Assembly (NCBI GenBank): GCA_903918755.1
Contig: CAIXFN010000081.1
Coordinates: 1 to 64,000 of the forward strand
Direction: 5' to 3'
DNA from: an uncultured Pedosphaera sp.
GTDB lineage: Bacteria; Verrucomicrobiota; Verrucomicrobiia; Limisphaerales; Pedosphaeraceae
DNA: 64,000 nucleotides
Shown here: positions 48,044-57,539 of the stretch, in pieces
Numbering within the stretch: position 1 is the first letter of the stretch
How the letters are laid out: every line of letters begins with the position of its first letter
Made by a program: the position numbers and the translations under genes
The notes under the pieces: model-generated
Databases searched by the model: none
What the model was told of the DNA's origin: nothing
What the model saw: only the letters and a program-made list of their open reading frames with translations

Positions 48044-51000
48044 TCAATTCGTCGTCAGGAATTTCAGAAGTTCGATTTGTTCGCGCTCGCTGAGGGAATC
48101 CAGGAGGCCTTCGGGCATGAGGGATTTTTCGGAGGTGGTGCGGCGGCGGAGGTTGGCTTTGGGGACCACCATTTCGCCGGCGGTGGTTCGCAGGGTGACG
48201 GCACCGGACGTTTCGCCAGCGAGCAGGCCGGAGATGGTTTCGCCGTCATTCGTTTCCAATATCGTCACCTGAAAGTCGGCGCCAATGACGGCATCGGGGT
48301 CGATGATGTTTTCGAGGAAGTAGCGGATGCCGTGCTGGCCGGCACCGGTCAACTCGGGGCCGAGGCGCGCGCCTTCGTTGCCGATGCGATGACACTGGAG
48401 GCAGAGTTTCTGGAAATGCCCTTTGCCGGCGCCGCCGCTATAGGCCCAAAGGGGTGCTTCGTTGAAGATTTTTTCCAGGCGCGACATTTGGGCCTGCTTC
48501 TCTACGGGCGTCTGATGGATGCGCCCCCAGATCGCGGTCACCCGCTGATCGACAGCGTTGTCCTTCAGATTGGTCAGGCGCGTGACATGGTAGGCGGTCA
48601 ACTGATCGCGCGGGATCTTGCCGGCGGCCACCGCGTCAAGCAAAGCGAAGGCGAACGCCGGGCGGCTGGTCAGGACCTCGAGGGCAGCGGCACGGTCGGC
48701 GGATTTGAGGCCAGCGAAGCGGCTCAACAGCGCCGCAGGGATTCCGGCCTGGTCATAACGCGCAAGCAAATTGATTGCCGACGTGCGAAAGGCCGTGTCA
48801 TCGAGCAGGTTCAGGAAAACGGGGAACGAGGCGCCATCCCGCGCCCGGCTCAAGACGGCGAAGGCATGATCCCGCGCGGTCCGGTCGGCGCGTGCATCCG
48901 CCAGGGTGCTGCGTAAACGGGGGAAAGCGGTATCATCGCCAAACGCGGCGGAGAGACGTTCCGCGAGGCGTGGCACCTGGGGCTGAGCCGAGGCATACAG
49001 CGCGGGCGCGACGGATTTCCAGGCCGGTGGCATGGGCACATTCGCGCGCGGTTCCATCGCGAGCCAGAGCCCGGCCAACCGGCGATGCAGTGCATCGCCG
49101 TCCAGACCGGCCAACGAACCCACGACGCGATTCAACGCCTCGCCTTCCTGCGTGGCGGCGAACCACTGGATCCAATCGGCAATCTGCGGAAGCTGGGTTT
49201 CCTGCGCCACGGTCAGGGCCCGGTCGAGTGAGCTCGAGGGATGGCGCAGCCATTGCCGGGCCAAACCGTGCCAGAGGAGATACGGGAGATTGCGGTCGTC
49301 CCGATCCTCCCCATGCCGGGCGAGGGCTCCGATGAGCGGCCACGCCAACTCCTCCGACACTCGCGGGATCGCGGAAGCGAGATAGCGGCGGACGATCGGC
49401 GACGGATCGTTCTTGGCCAGCGCCAGGAATTTGGCGCCCAAGAGCGCACTGTTGGCGTTGCGTTCGGCCGCGAGTTGCACGGCCCAACCGCGGACAAACG
49501 GGTCCGGATCCTGCAACCAGCCGCCGAGTCGTTCTTCATTCCCGCCCCCGGCGAGATTCAAGGCCCAGACGGAGTTCAATCGCAAGGTGGCATCCGGACT
49601 CCGGGTGCTCACTTCCGCAAGTTTATCCAATCCGGCAGGCGCCACGCCGCCGGAGGTCTGCGCGCGTTCGTGCAGGAGACGGCGCGCGGTGCGCGCGAAC
49701 CATTGATTCTTGTGGGACTGCAATTCCACCAATTCCAGATCACTCTTCGCCGCGAGATTCACCTTCACGGGTTTATAGGTCGCCTGCCATTCCATGCGAT
49801 AGACTCGGCCGTTATCGCGATCCCAGCTTTCGGTGTTGGGATTGTGGCAATGCTGCTGGTCATACCAGTCGATGAAGTAAACCGCGCCATCCGGACCGTA
49901 TTGAAGATCCACGGCCACGTATTTCGGATCCGTGCAGAAAAGCAGATCGCGGCCGGCGTGAACGGTGTTGTAGCCCGAGCCGAGCGGCTGGTTGATCTGC
50001 TGATTGATTTGATGGCCACCGAGATTGTGGGTGAACAAGTGGCCGCGATATTCGTCCGGCCAATTATCGCCGAGGTAAATCATCGTGCCCACGTGCGAGT
50101 GCCCCCCGTAAATCGCATCACTGCCGGGGACGCCCGCGCCGCCCGCGCCGTGATCATAGCGGGCGGAGGAAAGCAGGTAATTGCGGAATTCAGGAAATTC
50201 CTTTGGCGGATTCGCAATGATGAACGGCGCGTAGTTGGCGTTTACCTGGTTCCAGAATTCACCACCCTGGATAACGTGGGTCGTCGGCCCCTTCCCCCAA
50301 TAGCTCCGGCAGTGGGTCATGAAAAACTGCCCATGCTCATCATAGTCGAGTCCCCAAGGGTTGCTGCCCCCACTGGCGAACACCTCGAACTCATGCCGGA
50401 TCGGATGGTAACGCCAGACGGCGGCGCGCACTTCGCGGCGTTCGCCGGGGGGCACGCCGGGTTTGCCGATCCGCGCGGTGTTGAAGACCCCCTGGTTGCC
50501 ATAGAGCCAGCCGTCTGGTCCCCAGAGAAAACTGTTCAGCACTTCATGGGTGTCCTGGTAGCCGAACCCGTCGAGCATCACCTCGGGCGGGCCGTCCGGG
50601 ATGTCGTCGTGATTGCGGTCGGGAATGAACAGCAGTTCCGGCGCGGCCCCGATCCACACGCCCCCGTAACCAATCTCGATGGCGCTCGCGAGGTTCAGAT
50701 GTTCCGCAAACACTTTGCGCGTTTCGAAACGCCCATCGCCGTCTTCGTCCGAAAGAATCACGATGCGGTCGAGCCCGGCGCCCGGCAGCCGCTTGGTCGG
50801 ATAACTGTAGGCCTCCACCACCCAAATCCGCCCGCGCTCATCCCAGGCGAACGCAACCGGCTGATGCAAATCCGGTTCACCGGCGATCGCCTCCACCTTG
50901 AAGCCAGCCAGCACATACATTTGCGCAACCGTTTGCTCCGGCGCGGTGCGCGGTGGCCCGGAAACGGGATTCGGACGAAGATCGCGGAGCACCGGGCTGG

Positions 51001-51127
51001 TCTTGAGACGGTCGATTCCCGGGAGGGGCTCTTCCCCATGCACGTTGGGTGGCAGCGCGGCGACCAGCAAAAACAGCCCGGCAGCGACGGCTGCAATGGG
51101 GAGAAAGAGTGAGTGGTGGGAACGCAT
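48044..51127 (-). CDS. PVC membrane-bound dehydrogenase/heme protein
   Basis: The preferred start is ATG 51127 (1027 residues), which leads directly into a signal peptide (LFLPIAAVAAGLFLLVAALPP); an upstream ATG at 51157 would add 10. The N-terminal part carries the PVC membrane-bound dehydrogenase pattern (LDRIVILSDEDGDGRFETRKVFAEHLNLASAIEIGYGGVWIG, a beta-propeller). Several HEAT repeats and a C-terminal CxxCH domain (LCLQCHRIGNEGARLGPELTG) with RRRTTSEKSLMPEGL follow. It is a paralogue in layout of the protein at 39219-42617. It is predicted to be a periplasmic oxidoreductase; the substrate is unknown. Confidence 0.88.
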   Translation of the reverse strand: MRSHHSLFLPIAAVAAGLFLLVAALPPNVHGEEPLPGIDRLKTSPVLRDLRPNPVSGPPRTAPEQTVAQMYVLAGFKVEAIAGEPDLHQPVAFAWDERGRIWVVEAYSYPTKRLPGAGLDRIVILSDEDGDGRFETRKVFAEHLNLASAIEIGYGGVWIGAAPELLFIPDRNHDDIPDGPPEVMLDGFGYQDTHEVLNSFLWGPDGWLYGNQGVFNTARIGKPGVPPGERREVRAAVWRYHPIRHEFEVFASGGSNPWGLDYDEHGQFFMTHCRSYWGKGPTTHVIQGGEFWNQVNANYAPFIIANPPKEFPEFRNYLLSSARYDHGAGGAGVPGSDAIYGGHSHVGTMIYLGDNWPDEYRGHLFTHNLGGHQINQQINQPLGSGYNTVHAGRDLLFCTDPKYVAVDLQYGPDGAVYFIDWYDQQHCHNPNTESWDRDNGRVYRMEWQATYKPVKVNLAAKSDLELVELQSHKNQWFARTARRLLHERAQTSGGVAPAGLDKLAEVSTRSPDATLRLNSVWALNLAGGGNEERLGGWLQDPDPFVRGWAVQLAAERNANSALLGAKFLALAKNDPSPIVRRYLASAIPRVSEELAWPLIGALARHGEDRDDRNLPYLLWHGLARQWLRHPSSSLDRALTVAQETQLPQIADWIQWFAATQEGEALNRVVGSLAGLDGDALHRRLAGLWLAMEPRANVPMPPAWKSVAPALYASAQPQVPRLAERLSAAFGDDTAFPRLRSTLADARADRTARDHAFAVLSRARDGASFPVFLNLLDDTAFRTSAINLLARYDQAGIPAALLSRFAGLKSADRAAALEVLTSRPAFAFALLDAVAAGKIPRDQLTAYHVTRLTNLKDNAVDQRVTAIWGRIHQTPVEKQAQMSRLEKIFNEAPLWAYSGGAGKGHFQKLCLQCHRIGNEGARLGPELTGAGQHGIRYFLENIIDPDAVIGADFQVTILETNDGETISGLLAGETSGAVTLRTTAGEMVVPKANLRRRTTSEKSLMPEGLLDSLSEREQIELLKFLTTN

Positions 51128-51282
51128 GGCACAGATGGGTTCAGGGGTCATGCTCATGCGCGGAAACTACCCGGCACGCCCGGAAAGCTCAACCGAAAAA
51201 CCTTCTGACCACGCGGTCAGATCGTCATTTGGGGTGGATTCCCGTTCCTTCGTGAGTTGATTTCCATTACCCTCGATTTGGA

Positions 51283-52263
51283 ATGCCAATTGTCACCGGT
51301 CCCAGTTACCAACCACCGCCGTTCCTCGCGAACGGGCACTTGCAAACCTGCCTGCCCGTGCTGATTCGCCGGTTGACACCGGTGCGTTACGAGCGGGAAG
51401 CGATCCAAACCCCCGATGGTGAATTGCTTAATCTAGATTGGGCGAAGACAGGTTCGGATTCGCGCAAACTCGCCGTCCTGGCGCATGGCCTCGAGGGAAG
51501 TTCGCGCAGTCAATATATCCAGGGATTGGTTCATGCCTTGAACCGACGTGGATGGCATGCAGTGGCATGGAATGGGCGGGGCTGCGGCGGTGAACTCAAC
51601 CGCGTGATGCGATTTACGCACAGCGGATCGACACAAGATCTCGCCACCGTGCTTTCGCATATCGGGTCCGTCGGCCAGCAATACGACCGGATTGCCCTCA
51701 TTGGCTTCAGCCTCGGAGGCAATTTGACGCTCAAATATCTGGGGGAACGCGGGGCGGAAGTCGATCCGCGGATCGTCGGGGCTGTGGCCTTCTCCGTGCC
51801 GTGCGATTTGCAATCCAGTTCCGTGGAGCTGGGCCGTCGAAGATTGAACCAAATTTACATGCGCTCCTTCCTCAAATCATTGCATCGAAAGATCCGCCAA
51901 TTGAAGGTGCAAATGCCCGGAGCCATCGACGACACTGGTTACGAACAAATCCGGAGCTTCAAGCAATTTGACGACCGCTACACCGCGCCCATCCACGGGT
52001 TCAAAGATGCGGAAGATTACTGGCACCAAAGCAGTTCCCGGCCCTTCCTTCCCAAGATTCGCGTTCCAACCCTGCTCGTAAACGCGCGCAACGATCCGTT
52101 CCTGGCGGAACCTTGTTTCCCTTATGAGGAGGCCAAAGCCAGCCCGCACTTTTTTCTGGAAGCACCCGCTTCCGGCGGCCACGTGGGCTTCCTGACCTTT
52201 GACCAGCAAGGCGAGTATTGGTCCGAACGCCGAACGGCGGAATTCCTCGGCCAACTGTTGTAA
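51283..52263 (+). CDS. YheT-family alpha/beta hydrolase
   Basis: The 326-residue cytosolic protein carries the YheT-type core: FLANGHLQT at the N-terminus, the lid-adjacent HGLEGSSRSQYIQGLVHAL, NGRGCGGELNR, the nucleophile in IGFSLGGNLTLKYLGE (GxSxG), NARNDPFL and the terminal histidine in GGHVGFL. These are putative esterases or acyl transferases of unknown substrate. It is divergent from the heme protein gene and precedes the sigma-54 promoter of the secreted cluster. Confidence 0.87.
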   Translation: MPIVTGPSYQPPPFLANGHLQTCLPVLIRRLTPVRYEREAIQTPDGELLNLDWAKTGSDSRKLAVLAHGLEGSSRSQYIQGLVHALNRRGWHAVAWNGRGCGGELNRVMRFTHSGSTQDLATVLSHIGSVGQQYDRIALIGFSLGGNLTLKYLGERGAEVDPRIVGAVAFSVPCDLQSSSVELGRRRLNQIYMRSFLKSLHRKIRQLKVQMPGAIDDTGYEQIRSFKQFDDRYTAPIHGFKDAEDYWHQSSSRPFLPKIRVPTLLVNARNDPFLAEPCFPYEEAKASPHFFLEAPASGGHVGFLTFDQQGEYWSERRTAEFLGQLL

Positions 52264-52289
52264 CGGGCCGGGGCAGAGATTGGCGGATG

Positions 52290-52356
52290 GTTCCGCGTTC
52301 CGTTCCGGCCGAAAACGTTCCGACTTCGGAACAACCGCCAGCTTCGAGACCGGAAC
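52290..52356. promoter_or_regulatory. Array of six GTTCCG/CGGAAC half-sites (UAS)
   Basis: Copies of GTTCCG occur at 52290-52295, 52297-52302, 52302-52307 and 52317-52322, and its complement CGGAAC at 52327-52332 and 52351-52356. The middle pair forms a 16-bp inverted repeat GTTCCGACTTCGGAAC (52317-52332). The array ends 62 bp before the -24 element, the usual place for an NtrC-class enhancer. The same half-site recurs at 59072-59101. Confidence 0.6.
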
Positions 52357-52417
52357 GTTGGTCGCTTCATTGAATAAACCCCAGCAATATCAGGGCTTTG
52401 CGGCGGTAAAACCACGT

Positions 52418-52433
52418 TGGCACAAGGGTTGCT
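52418..52433 (+). promoter_or_regulatory. Sigma-54 promoter (-24/-12)
   Basis: TGGCACAAGGGTTGCT fits the TGGCAC-N5-TTGC consensus: the invariant GG (52419-52420) and GC (52431-52432) are 10 bp apart. Transcription would start near 52444, about 85 bp before the first secreted-protein gene. Confidence 0.7.
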
Positions 52434-52529
52434 AAAACCCTAATCGCGTGGGTCGCCCGTGAAGAACACGGAGCCGCGATTCACAAAAAAGTAAACAGCA
52501 AATAACGAAACAATAACGATCCAATCATT

Positions 52530-53096
52530 ATGAAACTCAAATCCAAATTCAGCTCCGTCCTCGCGGTCGCATTGCTCTGCGGTATCGCCGTCCAATCGCC
52601 CTCCATCTGGGCCAGCGGCGGGGCTACCGACCCGATTCCGGGGACGAGCAAGAGCGGACTGAACTCCGGTGGCGGCGGCGGCGGCAAAAAGTCGACCCCG
52701 GCCCCGACACCCACGCCCGCGCCAACTCCCGCTCCTGCGCCGGCACCCGCCCCGACGCCCATTGCTGCCGGGCCGATTACCTTTGCCGCCGCCGGACTGG
52801 TGAATGGCGTGCTGCCGGTTTGCACCGGCGATTTCGTGGTCGATCCGTACTATCCCACCTTGCTGGACATGACGTTGAACGTGAAGGTGAGTTCGCTCAA
52901 CGTTCCGGACGGCACGATCCTCTTTGTCAATGTCGTGGGTGTCGGCGGGACCCTGTATCCCTACACCAGCAACATCATCACCGTTCTTGGCGGCACCGGT
53001 GCCTGCACGGAAAAAGTATTCGTGACGCTCGGCGCCGGCCTCGCGGGGGTCGTGATCACGGATGCGAATGGCGGAGCGCTTTTCGCGGGAAACTAG
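52530..53096 (+). CDS. Small secreted protein with Pro/Ala/Thr linker
   Basis: The 188-residue product has a signal peptide (SSVLAVALLCGIAVQSPSIWA, cleavage before SGG). A glycine run, a low-complexity TPAPTP-type linker (about residues 52-75) and a 110-residue beta-rich domain ending in GGALFAGN follow. The domain has two cysteines (CTGD, GACTE) that could form a disulfide. I know no family for it. It is first after the sigma-54 promoter, which makes it the best candidate for a regulated output. Confidence 0.6.
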   Translation: MKLKSKFSSVLAVALLCGIAVQSPSIWASGGATDPIPGTSKSGLNSGGGGGGKKSTPAPTPTPAPTPAPAPAPAPTPIAAGPITFAAAGLVNGVLPVCTGDFVVDPYYPTLLDMTLNVKVSSLNVPDGTILFVNVVGVGGTLYPYTSNIITVLGGTGACTEKVFVTLGAGLAGVVITDANGGALFAGN

Positions 53097-53110
53097 ACTG
53101 ACCGGCTAAA

Positions 53111-53150
53111 GGCCCGGTGGCTGGCGAACGACATCCGCCACCACCGGGCC
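53111..53150 (+). terminator. Strong hairpin after first secreted-protein gene
   Basis: GGCCCGGTGG (53111-53120) pairs with CCACCGGGCC (53141-53150); an added TGGCG/CGCCA inner stem and a 9-nt loop complete it. Only a short T-containing tail (ATCTTTC) follows, so termination is likely partial and could set lower expression of the next genes. Confidence 0.5.
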
Positions 53151-53193
53151 ATCTTTCAGGTTCAACTTCCACCCTTATCTCTCCGGCAAAATT

Positions 53194-54171
53194 ATGAAGA
53201 CCAAATCATTTAACCTTTCGCTCCTTTGCGGCGCGCTCGTATTCCTGACGTTCGCCAGTCAATCTTTCGCGGTCTCGGTGGTCGGCGCATTGAGCAATTT
53301 CGATCTGTACAACGACACTAGTGTTTACTGCGATGAATTTGAACTGGTGATTTCCAACACATTACCGGCCGATATTTACGGAACCTGGAATTACAATCCG
53401 CATTACGGAACCCCCACCGTGACGGATATTGGGGGCGCCACGCTCATCCATTACATCGCCATTACCAACGACATCACCCCGCCCGGAGGAGTCGAACACT
53501 TTGGCGCAATCCTGGCTTCGTTCCCGACCAACGGCGTGATCTACACCTGGATGCATGCCGGGACGAATGTGGGAGTCGGCCGGCAATTTCCCACGCCGGT
53601 GCTGACCATTACGACCGTGCCGCCGACGACGACCAATCCCGAGGGTCGCGGCCCGCACCGCGAGGTGCGCAATACCGATGGCACGAACACCTACTGGGTC
53701 CAGCGGCTCACGGCGCGCACCAATGCCACGGTGTCGCTGGATGATCTGATGATGACCAACCTGGTGGTGCGGTCCACCACGAACATGGATGATCATCCGA
53801 AGCGTCTCGGCCCCGGCGCGCGGCTGTCGGACGACGACGACGCGGGAACGAACGATATCACGAGCGAATTGCTGTGCCTGCAAGTTTTCGCCGACAATAA
53901 TGGCAAACCCGGCCACCTGATCGGAAATTTCATGTCCAGCGGGCAGACGTTACGGGGCTCCCGCGCCGAAGGGATTCATCGCGGAGCCGACGGACGACAC
54001 ACCGTGGACTTCACCGTGGAGCCAACCACCAACTATATCGTGCAGTGCAGCGAAGACCTTCTCCACTGGACCAATATTGGGAGCATCCACACCAATCATT
54101 CCTCAGCGCATTTCACTGACAACGGAGCGACCAACCGGACCAAGGCGTATTATCGTTTGCAGAAACTATAA
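53194..54171 (+). CDS. Secreted protein, unknown
   Basis: The 325-residue product has a signal peptide (LSLLCGALVFLTFASQSFA). The mature part is beta-rich and Asn/Thr-rich (TNTYWVQRLTARTNATVSLDDLM). The last about 60 residues (VDFTVEPTTNYIVQCSEDLLHWTNIGS...YYRLQKL) are the C-terminal module repeatedly seen in secreted verrucomicrobial proteins, here also at the end of the 12607-15534 protein. Its function is unknown. It lies 97 bp downstream of the first secreted gene, behind the hairpin. Confidence 0.6.
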   Translation: MKTKSFNLSLLCGALVFLTFASQSFAVSVVGALSNFDLYNDTSVYCDEFELVISNTLPADIYGTWNYNPHYGTPTVTDIGGATLIHYIAITNDITPPGGVEHFGAILASFPTNGVIYTWMHAGTNVGVGRQFPTPVLTITTVPPTTTNPEGRGPHREVRNTDGTNTYWVQRLTARTNATVSLDDLMMTNLVVRSTTNMDDHPKRLGPGARLSDDDDAGTNDITSELLCLQVFADNNGKPGHLIGNFMSSGQTLRGSRAEGIHRGADGRHTVDFTVEPTTNYIVQCSEDLLHWTNIGSIHTNHSSAHFTDNGATNRTKAYYRLQKL

Positions 54172-54237
54172 CCCAGTCGGACAACCAAAATCCCCTAACC
54201 TCGACCCGCAAAATCGGAAAAAGGAATACTACAAATC

Positions 54238-54627
54238 ATGAAAACTCCAACAATGGCCCTTTATTCCATTCGTGCCGTCCTCGCCGTTATGGCGGTGCTC
54301 TTTGCGCTGGCTGTCGGACTGCATCCGGTGGGCGCGCGTGCCTCAGGAGGTAATGGCGGCACCAAGGCGGATACAGTCAAAGTCAGCAAATGTTTCTACG
54401 ACGCGCCAACTGGCCAGATGCTGATCAAAGCAAGCAGTTCCGACCCGGCGGCGACGTTGTATGCATACCTTCCCTCCGGCGCGCTGGCGGGAGAGGTTCA
54501 GAACGGCGGCGGCAGTCGTTACGGCGGCACAGTGATAGGATATTTTCCCACCAATCCGATCACCATTTGCATCCGGAGCACCGCGGGCGGGAGCATCGTG
54601 GTGCCAACAACGCCATTCCAGCCGTGA
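54238..54627 (+). CDS. Small secreted protein
   Basis: The 129-residue product has a signal peptide (IRAVLAVMAVLFALAVGLHPVGARA) and a mature start SGGNGG similar to the SGGATD mature start of the first secreted protein. A short beta-rich domain follows with two cysteines (SKCFYDAPTGQMLIK and ITICIRSTAGG). No family is recognised. It ends before a strong terminator, so these three genes make one transcription unit. Confidence 0.55.
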   Translation: MKTPTMALYSIRAVLAVMAVLFALAVGLHPVGARASGGNGGTKADTVKVSKCFYDAPTGQMLIKASSSDPAATLYAYLPSGALAGEVQNGGGSRYGGTVIGYFPTNPITICIRSTAGGSIVVPTTPFQP

Positions 54628-54664
54628 GGTTGCCGGCATCGGTTTGGACCGCAGGTTGATCCCC

Positions 54665-54693
54665 ATCGCCCGCCATAGAATATGGCGGGCGAT
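54665..54693 (+). terminator. Rho-independent terminator of secreted cluster
   Basis: A perfect 12-bp stem (ATCGCCCGCCAT / ATGGCGGGCGAT) with a 5-nt loop is followed by TGGCATTTTCC. It lies 38 bp past the 54627 stop and separates the secreted genes from the kinase gene. Confidence 0.75.
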
Positions 54694-54819
54694 TGGCATT
54701 TTCCGCGCTCAGGCAGCACCGTTTGTCACCTAATGCGCCAGGCCGTTTCCCCGGTTAGACTGGCCAACAAAGCCGTGTTTCCACGAAAGTTGCCCCTTGT
54801 CGCCGTTGAAGGCTCCGTT

Positions 54820-57519
54820 ATGATTACTTGGAACATGGCAGCACCTCAGGCCACCGGTCCTCGCATGGGTCCCGCCTTGCTGGTAGCGGCAGTGGTGGGA
54901 TTACTGGGCTTCGTTCTGGAAGAATCCTGCGCCAAATTCAGCTATGACCAGCTGCATGCCTTCAGCGGCATCCAAAGGAACGCCACCGCGGATTCGCCGG
55001 TGGTGATCGTTTATCTCGACCTGCCGACGTACCTGAATCAGCATCGCGACCCGACACAATTGTGGCCGCGCGAGCTGCATGCGCAACTGGTGCGCCGCCT
55101 CACCGCGGCGAAGGCGCGGGCGGTGGTCTTTGACATCGTCTTTGGGGATGCCGGGCCCAACCCAGCGGCCGATCAAGCCCTCGCTGACGCACTCCGCGAA
55201 AACGGCCGCGCAATCCTGGCGGCGGAATTCAGCCGGACAACCGTGGTCCCGGACGATCAGCATAATGGCGCCCAAATCCAAAGCATTCCTGCGATCCTGC
55301 CGCTATTTCGCGAAGCCGCCGCCGCCCATGGGCTGGCCTCGCAGCGCATTGATGACGACAACGAGGTCCGCCGTTACCTGGCCACTTTCTCCCATGGACA
55401 TTCACCCTCACTGACCTGGGCCACGGCCAAGTGGTTGCACTTGCCGGTCACCAGCCGGGCGGACAAAGTCGTGGAGGCGAACCACGCGTGGCTCCGGTAT
55501 TACGGTCCGCCCCTCACCATTCCCCACATCAGCTACACGCAGGTCCTCGAAGAGGGTGGAGTCGCGGATGATTTTTTTCGCGATAAAATCGTCTTTATCG
55601 GCGCCCGTTTGCCCCTGGAGGTGTTTAACCAACGGAATGACGAATTTCGGAATCCTTTTCACTCGGCGGACTACAAAACCTATTTTATGCCCGGAGTCGA
55701 AGTTCATGCCACGGAAATGCTGAACCTCATCCGGCGGGACGGACTCAGACGAATGTCCCCACCCGCTGACATAACCTTGCAACTTGCCGTAGCCCTGCTT
55801 TTCGGTGGAGGTTTGCTCTTGTTTCGGCCCATTCCGGCCACGATTATCGCTACCGTGGGCGCCGGACTGGTATTGGTGCTCGGCCTGGCGGCATTCGGGC
55901 GGGGAATCTGGTTTTCGTGGTTGGTGGTGGGCGGCGTCCAAATCCCAGCCGCGCTGTTCGGTTCGTGGCTCTGGCAGTTCCAGGACTGGTTCCTCACGCG
56001 CCGCAAGCTGGAGGCCGCCAAACGAATCGCCGACGCCAAAATCCGTGAACAGGCCGCGTTGATTGACAAGGCGCACGATGCCATTCTCGTCTGGGATCTC
56101 GCGGGAACCATCCTTTATGCCAACCCCGGCGCGGAGAAACTCTACGGCTGGAAACTGGCCGAAATGCTGCCCGATTCAGCCAGGCAAATGTTCTCCGCCG
56201 CTCCCGAGGCCGCCGAAAAGGCGCGCATGGCCACCCTGCGCGACGGCGAGTGGAACGGGGAGTTGGCGATGCAGACCCGCGCCGGGCAGGTCATCACGGT
56301 TGACAGCCGATGGACCCTCATCCGCGATGACCAAAGCCAGCCCTGCGCGTTGCTCCAAATCAGCATCGATGTCACGGAAAAGAAATCCCTGGAGCAACAG
56401 TTCCTGCGGGCGCAGCGCATGAACACGATCGGGACATTGGCCGGGGGAATGGCCCATGATCTCAATAACGCTCTTTCCCCGGTCTTGCTGGGAACACAAC
56501 TGCTGCGCCGGAAGACGACCGACGCCGGCGATCTCAAGTTGCTGACGATGATGGAATCCAGCACCCATCGCGGCGCGGAGATGGTGCAGCAGGTATTGCT
56601 CTTCGCGCGCGGTCGCGGCGGCCAGTTCGAGCGGATTGAGTTGCCGGGGCTGGTCAACGAGCTTGAAAAAATGGTCCGGGAAACTTTTCCCAAGAACATC
56701 ACGATCGAGAAATTTCTCCCGCGTGATCTGCGGGCGGTTTGGGGAAATCCAACGCAAGTGCATCAAGTCCTGCTCAATCTGAGTGTGAATGCGCGCGATG
56801 CGATGCCCGCCGGAGGACAGCTTTCACTGGTGGCCGACAATGTGGAACTGACGGAAGCGGAAGCGGCCGCCATCCCGGAGGGCAAACCCGGCCGCTATGT
56901 ATCGCTCGCCGTGGCGGACACGGGCATGGGAATGCCGCCCGAGGTGAAAGCGAAAATTTTCGAACCGTTTTTTACGACCAAGGGCGAAGGCACCGGCACG
57001 GGAATCGGACTGGCGACCGTCGCACGCATCCTCCATGGCCATCACGGATTTTTACGAGTGGAAAGCGAACCCGGACAGGGTACATCGTTTGAAGTCTTCC
57101 TGCCGTGCGCGCCGGAGGTGATCCCGGCGTTCCCTCAGGGCGAGGAGGCCGCCCTGCCCCGGGGCCACGGGGAGTTAATCCTACTGGTGGACGATGAGGT
57201 GGCCATCTGCGAACTGGTCGCGGGGGAGCTGCGGGAATTTGGCTACCGGGTGGTCACCGCGGGGAACGGCGCGGACGCCATCGCGGTATTCCGGCAACAC
57301 TCCCAGGAGGTTCGAGTGTTCGTTACCGACAGCGAAATGCCCGTGATGGGCGGGGCGCAGGCCCTGGTTGAGCTGCGGAAACTGAATCCAAAACTACCGG
57401 CCATTTTCACCGGCGGCGAACAACTGCTTGACCGGCCTCCGGGCGTGTTTGCGCTGACGAAGCCTTTTGCGCTACCAGAACTGCTCGGGGCGATTAATCG
57501 CACTTTGAACAACCTTTGA
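54820..57519 (+). CDS. CHASE2-PAS hybrid histidine kinase with receiver
   Basis: From ATG 54820 the protein has 899 residues: a first transmembrane helix, then a periplasmic CHASE2 domain (about 45-310, with [31 protein letters not shown] and [16 protein letters not shown]). Three membrane spans (about 320-390) follow. After them come a PAS domain, HisKA with H546 in GGMAHDLNN, HATPase_c ([42 protein letters not shown]) and a C-terminal receiver with phospho-acceptor near D837. CHASE2 senses unknown extracytoplasmic signals. It is coupled by a 20-bp gap to the sigma-54 regulator gene, its likely partner. An earlier start at 54682 lies in the terminator region and is rejected. Confidence 0.88.
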   Translation: MITWNMAAPQATGPRMGPALLVAAVVGLLGFVLEESCAKFSYDQLHAFSGIQRNATADSPVVIVYLDLPTYLNQHRDPTQLWPRELHAQLVRRLTAAKARAVVFDIVFGDAGPNPAADQALADALRENGRAILAAEFSRTTVVPDDQHNGAQIQSIPAILPLFREAAAAHGLASQRIDDDNEVRRYLATFSHGHSPSLTWATAKWLHLPVTSRADKVVEANHAWLRYYGPPLTIPHISYTQVLEEGGVADDFFRDKIVFIGARLPLEVFNQRNDEFRNPFHSADYKTYFMPGVEVHATEMLNLIRRDGLRRMSPPADITLQLAVALLFGGGLLLFRPIPATIIATVGAGLVLVLGLAAFGRGIWFSWLVVGGVQIPAALFGSWLWQFQDWFLTRRKLEAAKRIADAKIREQAALIDKAHDAILVWDLAGTILYANPGAEKLYGWKLAEMLPDSARQMFSAAPEAAEKARMATLRDGEWNGELAMQTRAGQVITVDSRWTLIRDDQSQPCALLQISIDVTEKKSLEQQFLRAQRMNTIGTLAGGMAHDLNNALSPVLLGTQLLRRKTTDAGDLKLLTMMESSTHRGAEMVQQVLLFARGRGGQFERIELPGLVNELEKMVRETFPKNITIEKFLPRDLRAVWGNPTQVHQVLLNLSVNARDAMPAGGQLSLVADNVELTEAEAAAIPEGKPGRYVSLAVADTGMGMPPEVKAKIFEPFFTTKGEGTGTGIGLATVARILHGHHGFLRVESEPGQGTSFEVFLPCAPEVIPAFPQGEEAALPRGHGELILLVDDEVAICELVAGELREFGYRVVTAGNGADAIAVFRQHSQEVRVFVTDSEMPVMGGAQALVELRKLNPKLPAIFTGGEQLLDRPPGVFALTKPFALPELLGAINRTLNNL

Positions 57520-57539
57520 CTGCCCTTACATTGCCAGCC

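Noticed and set aside
46640-48916. A 758-codon plus-strand reading frame
   Set aside because: It runs antisense through the TPR-thioredoxin gene and into the heme protein gene, has no recognisable domains, and is explained by GC-rich codon bias of the real genes.
49241-51112. A 623-codon plus-strand reading frame
   Set aside because: Antisense to the second heme-binding protein, without signal peptide or domains.
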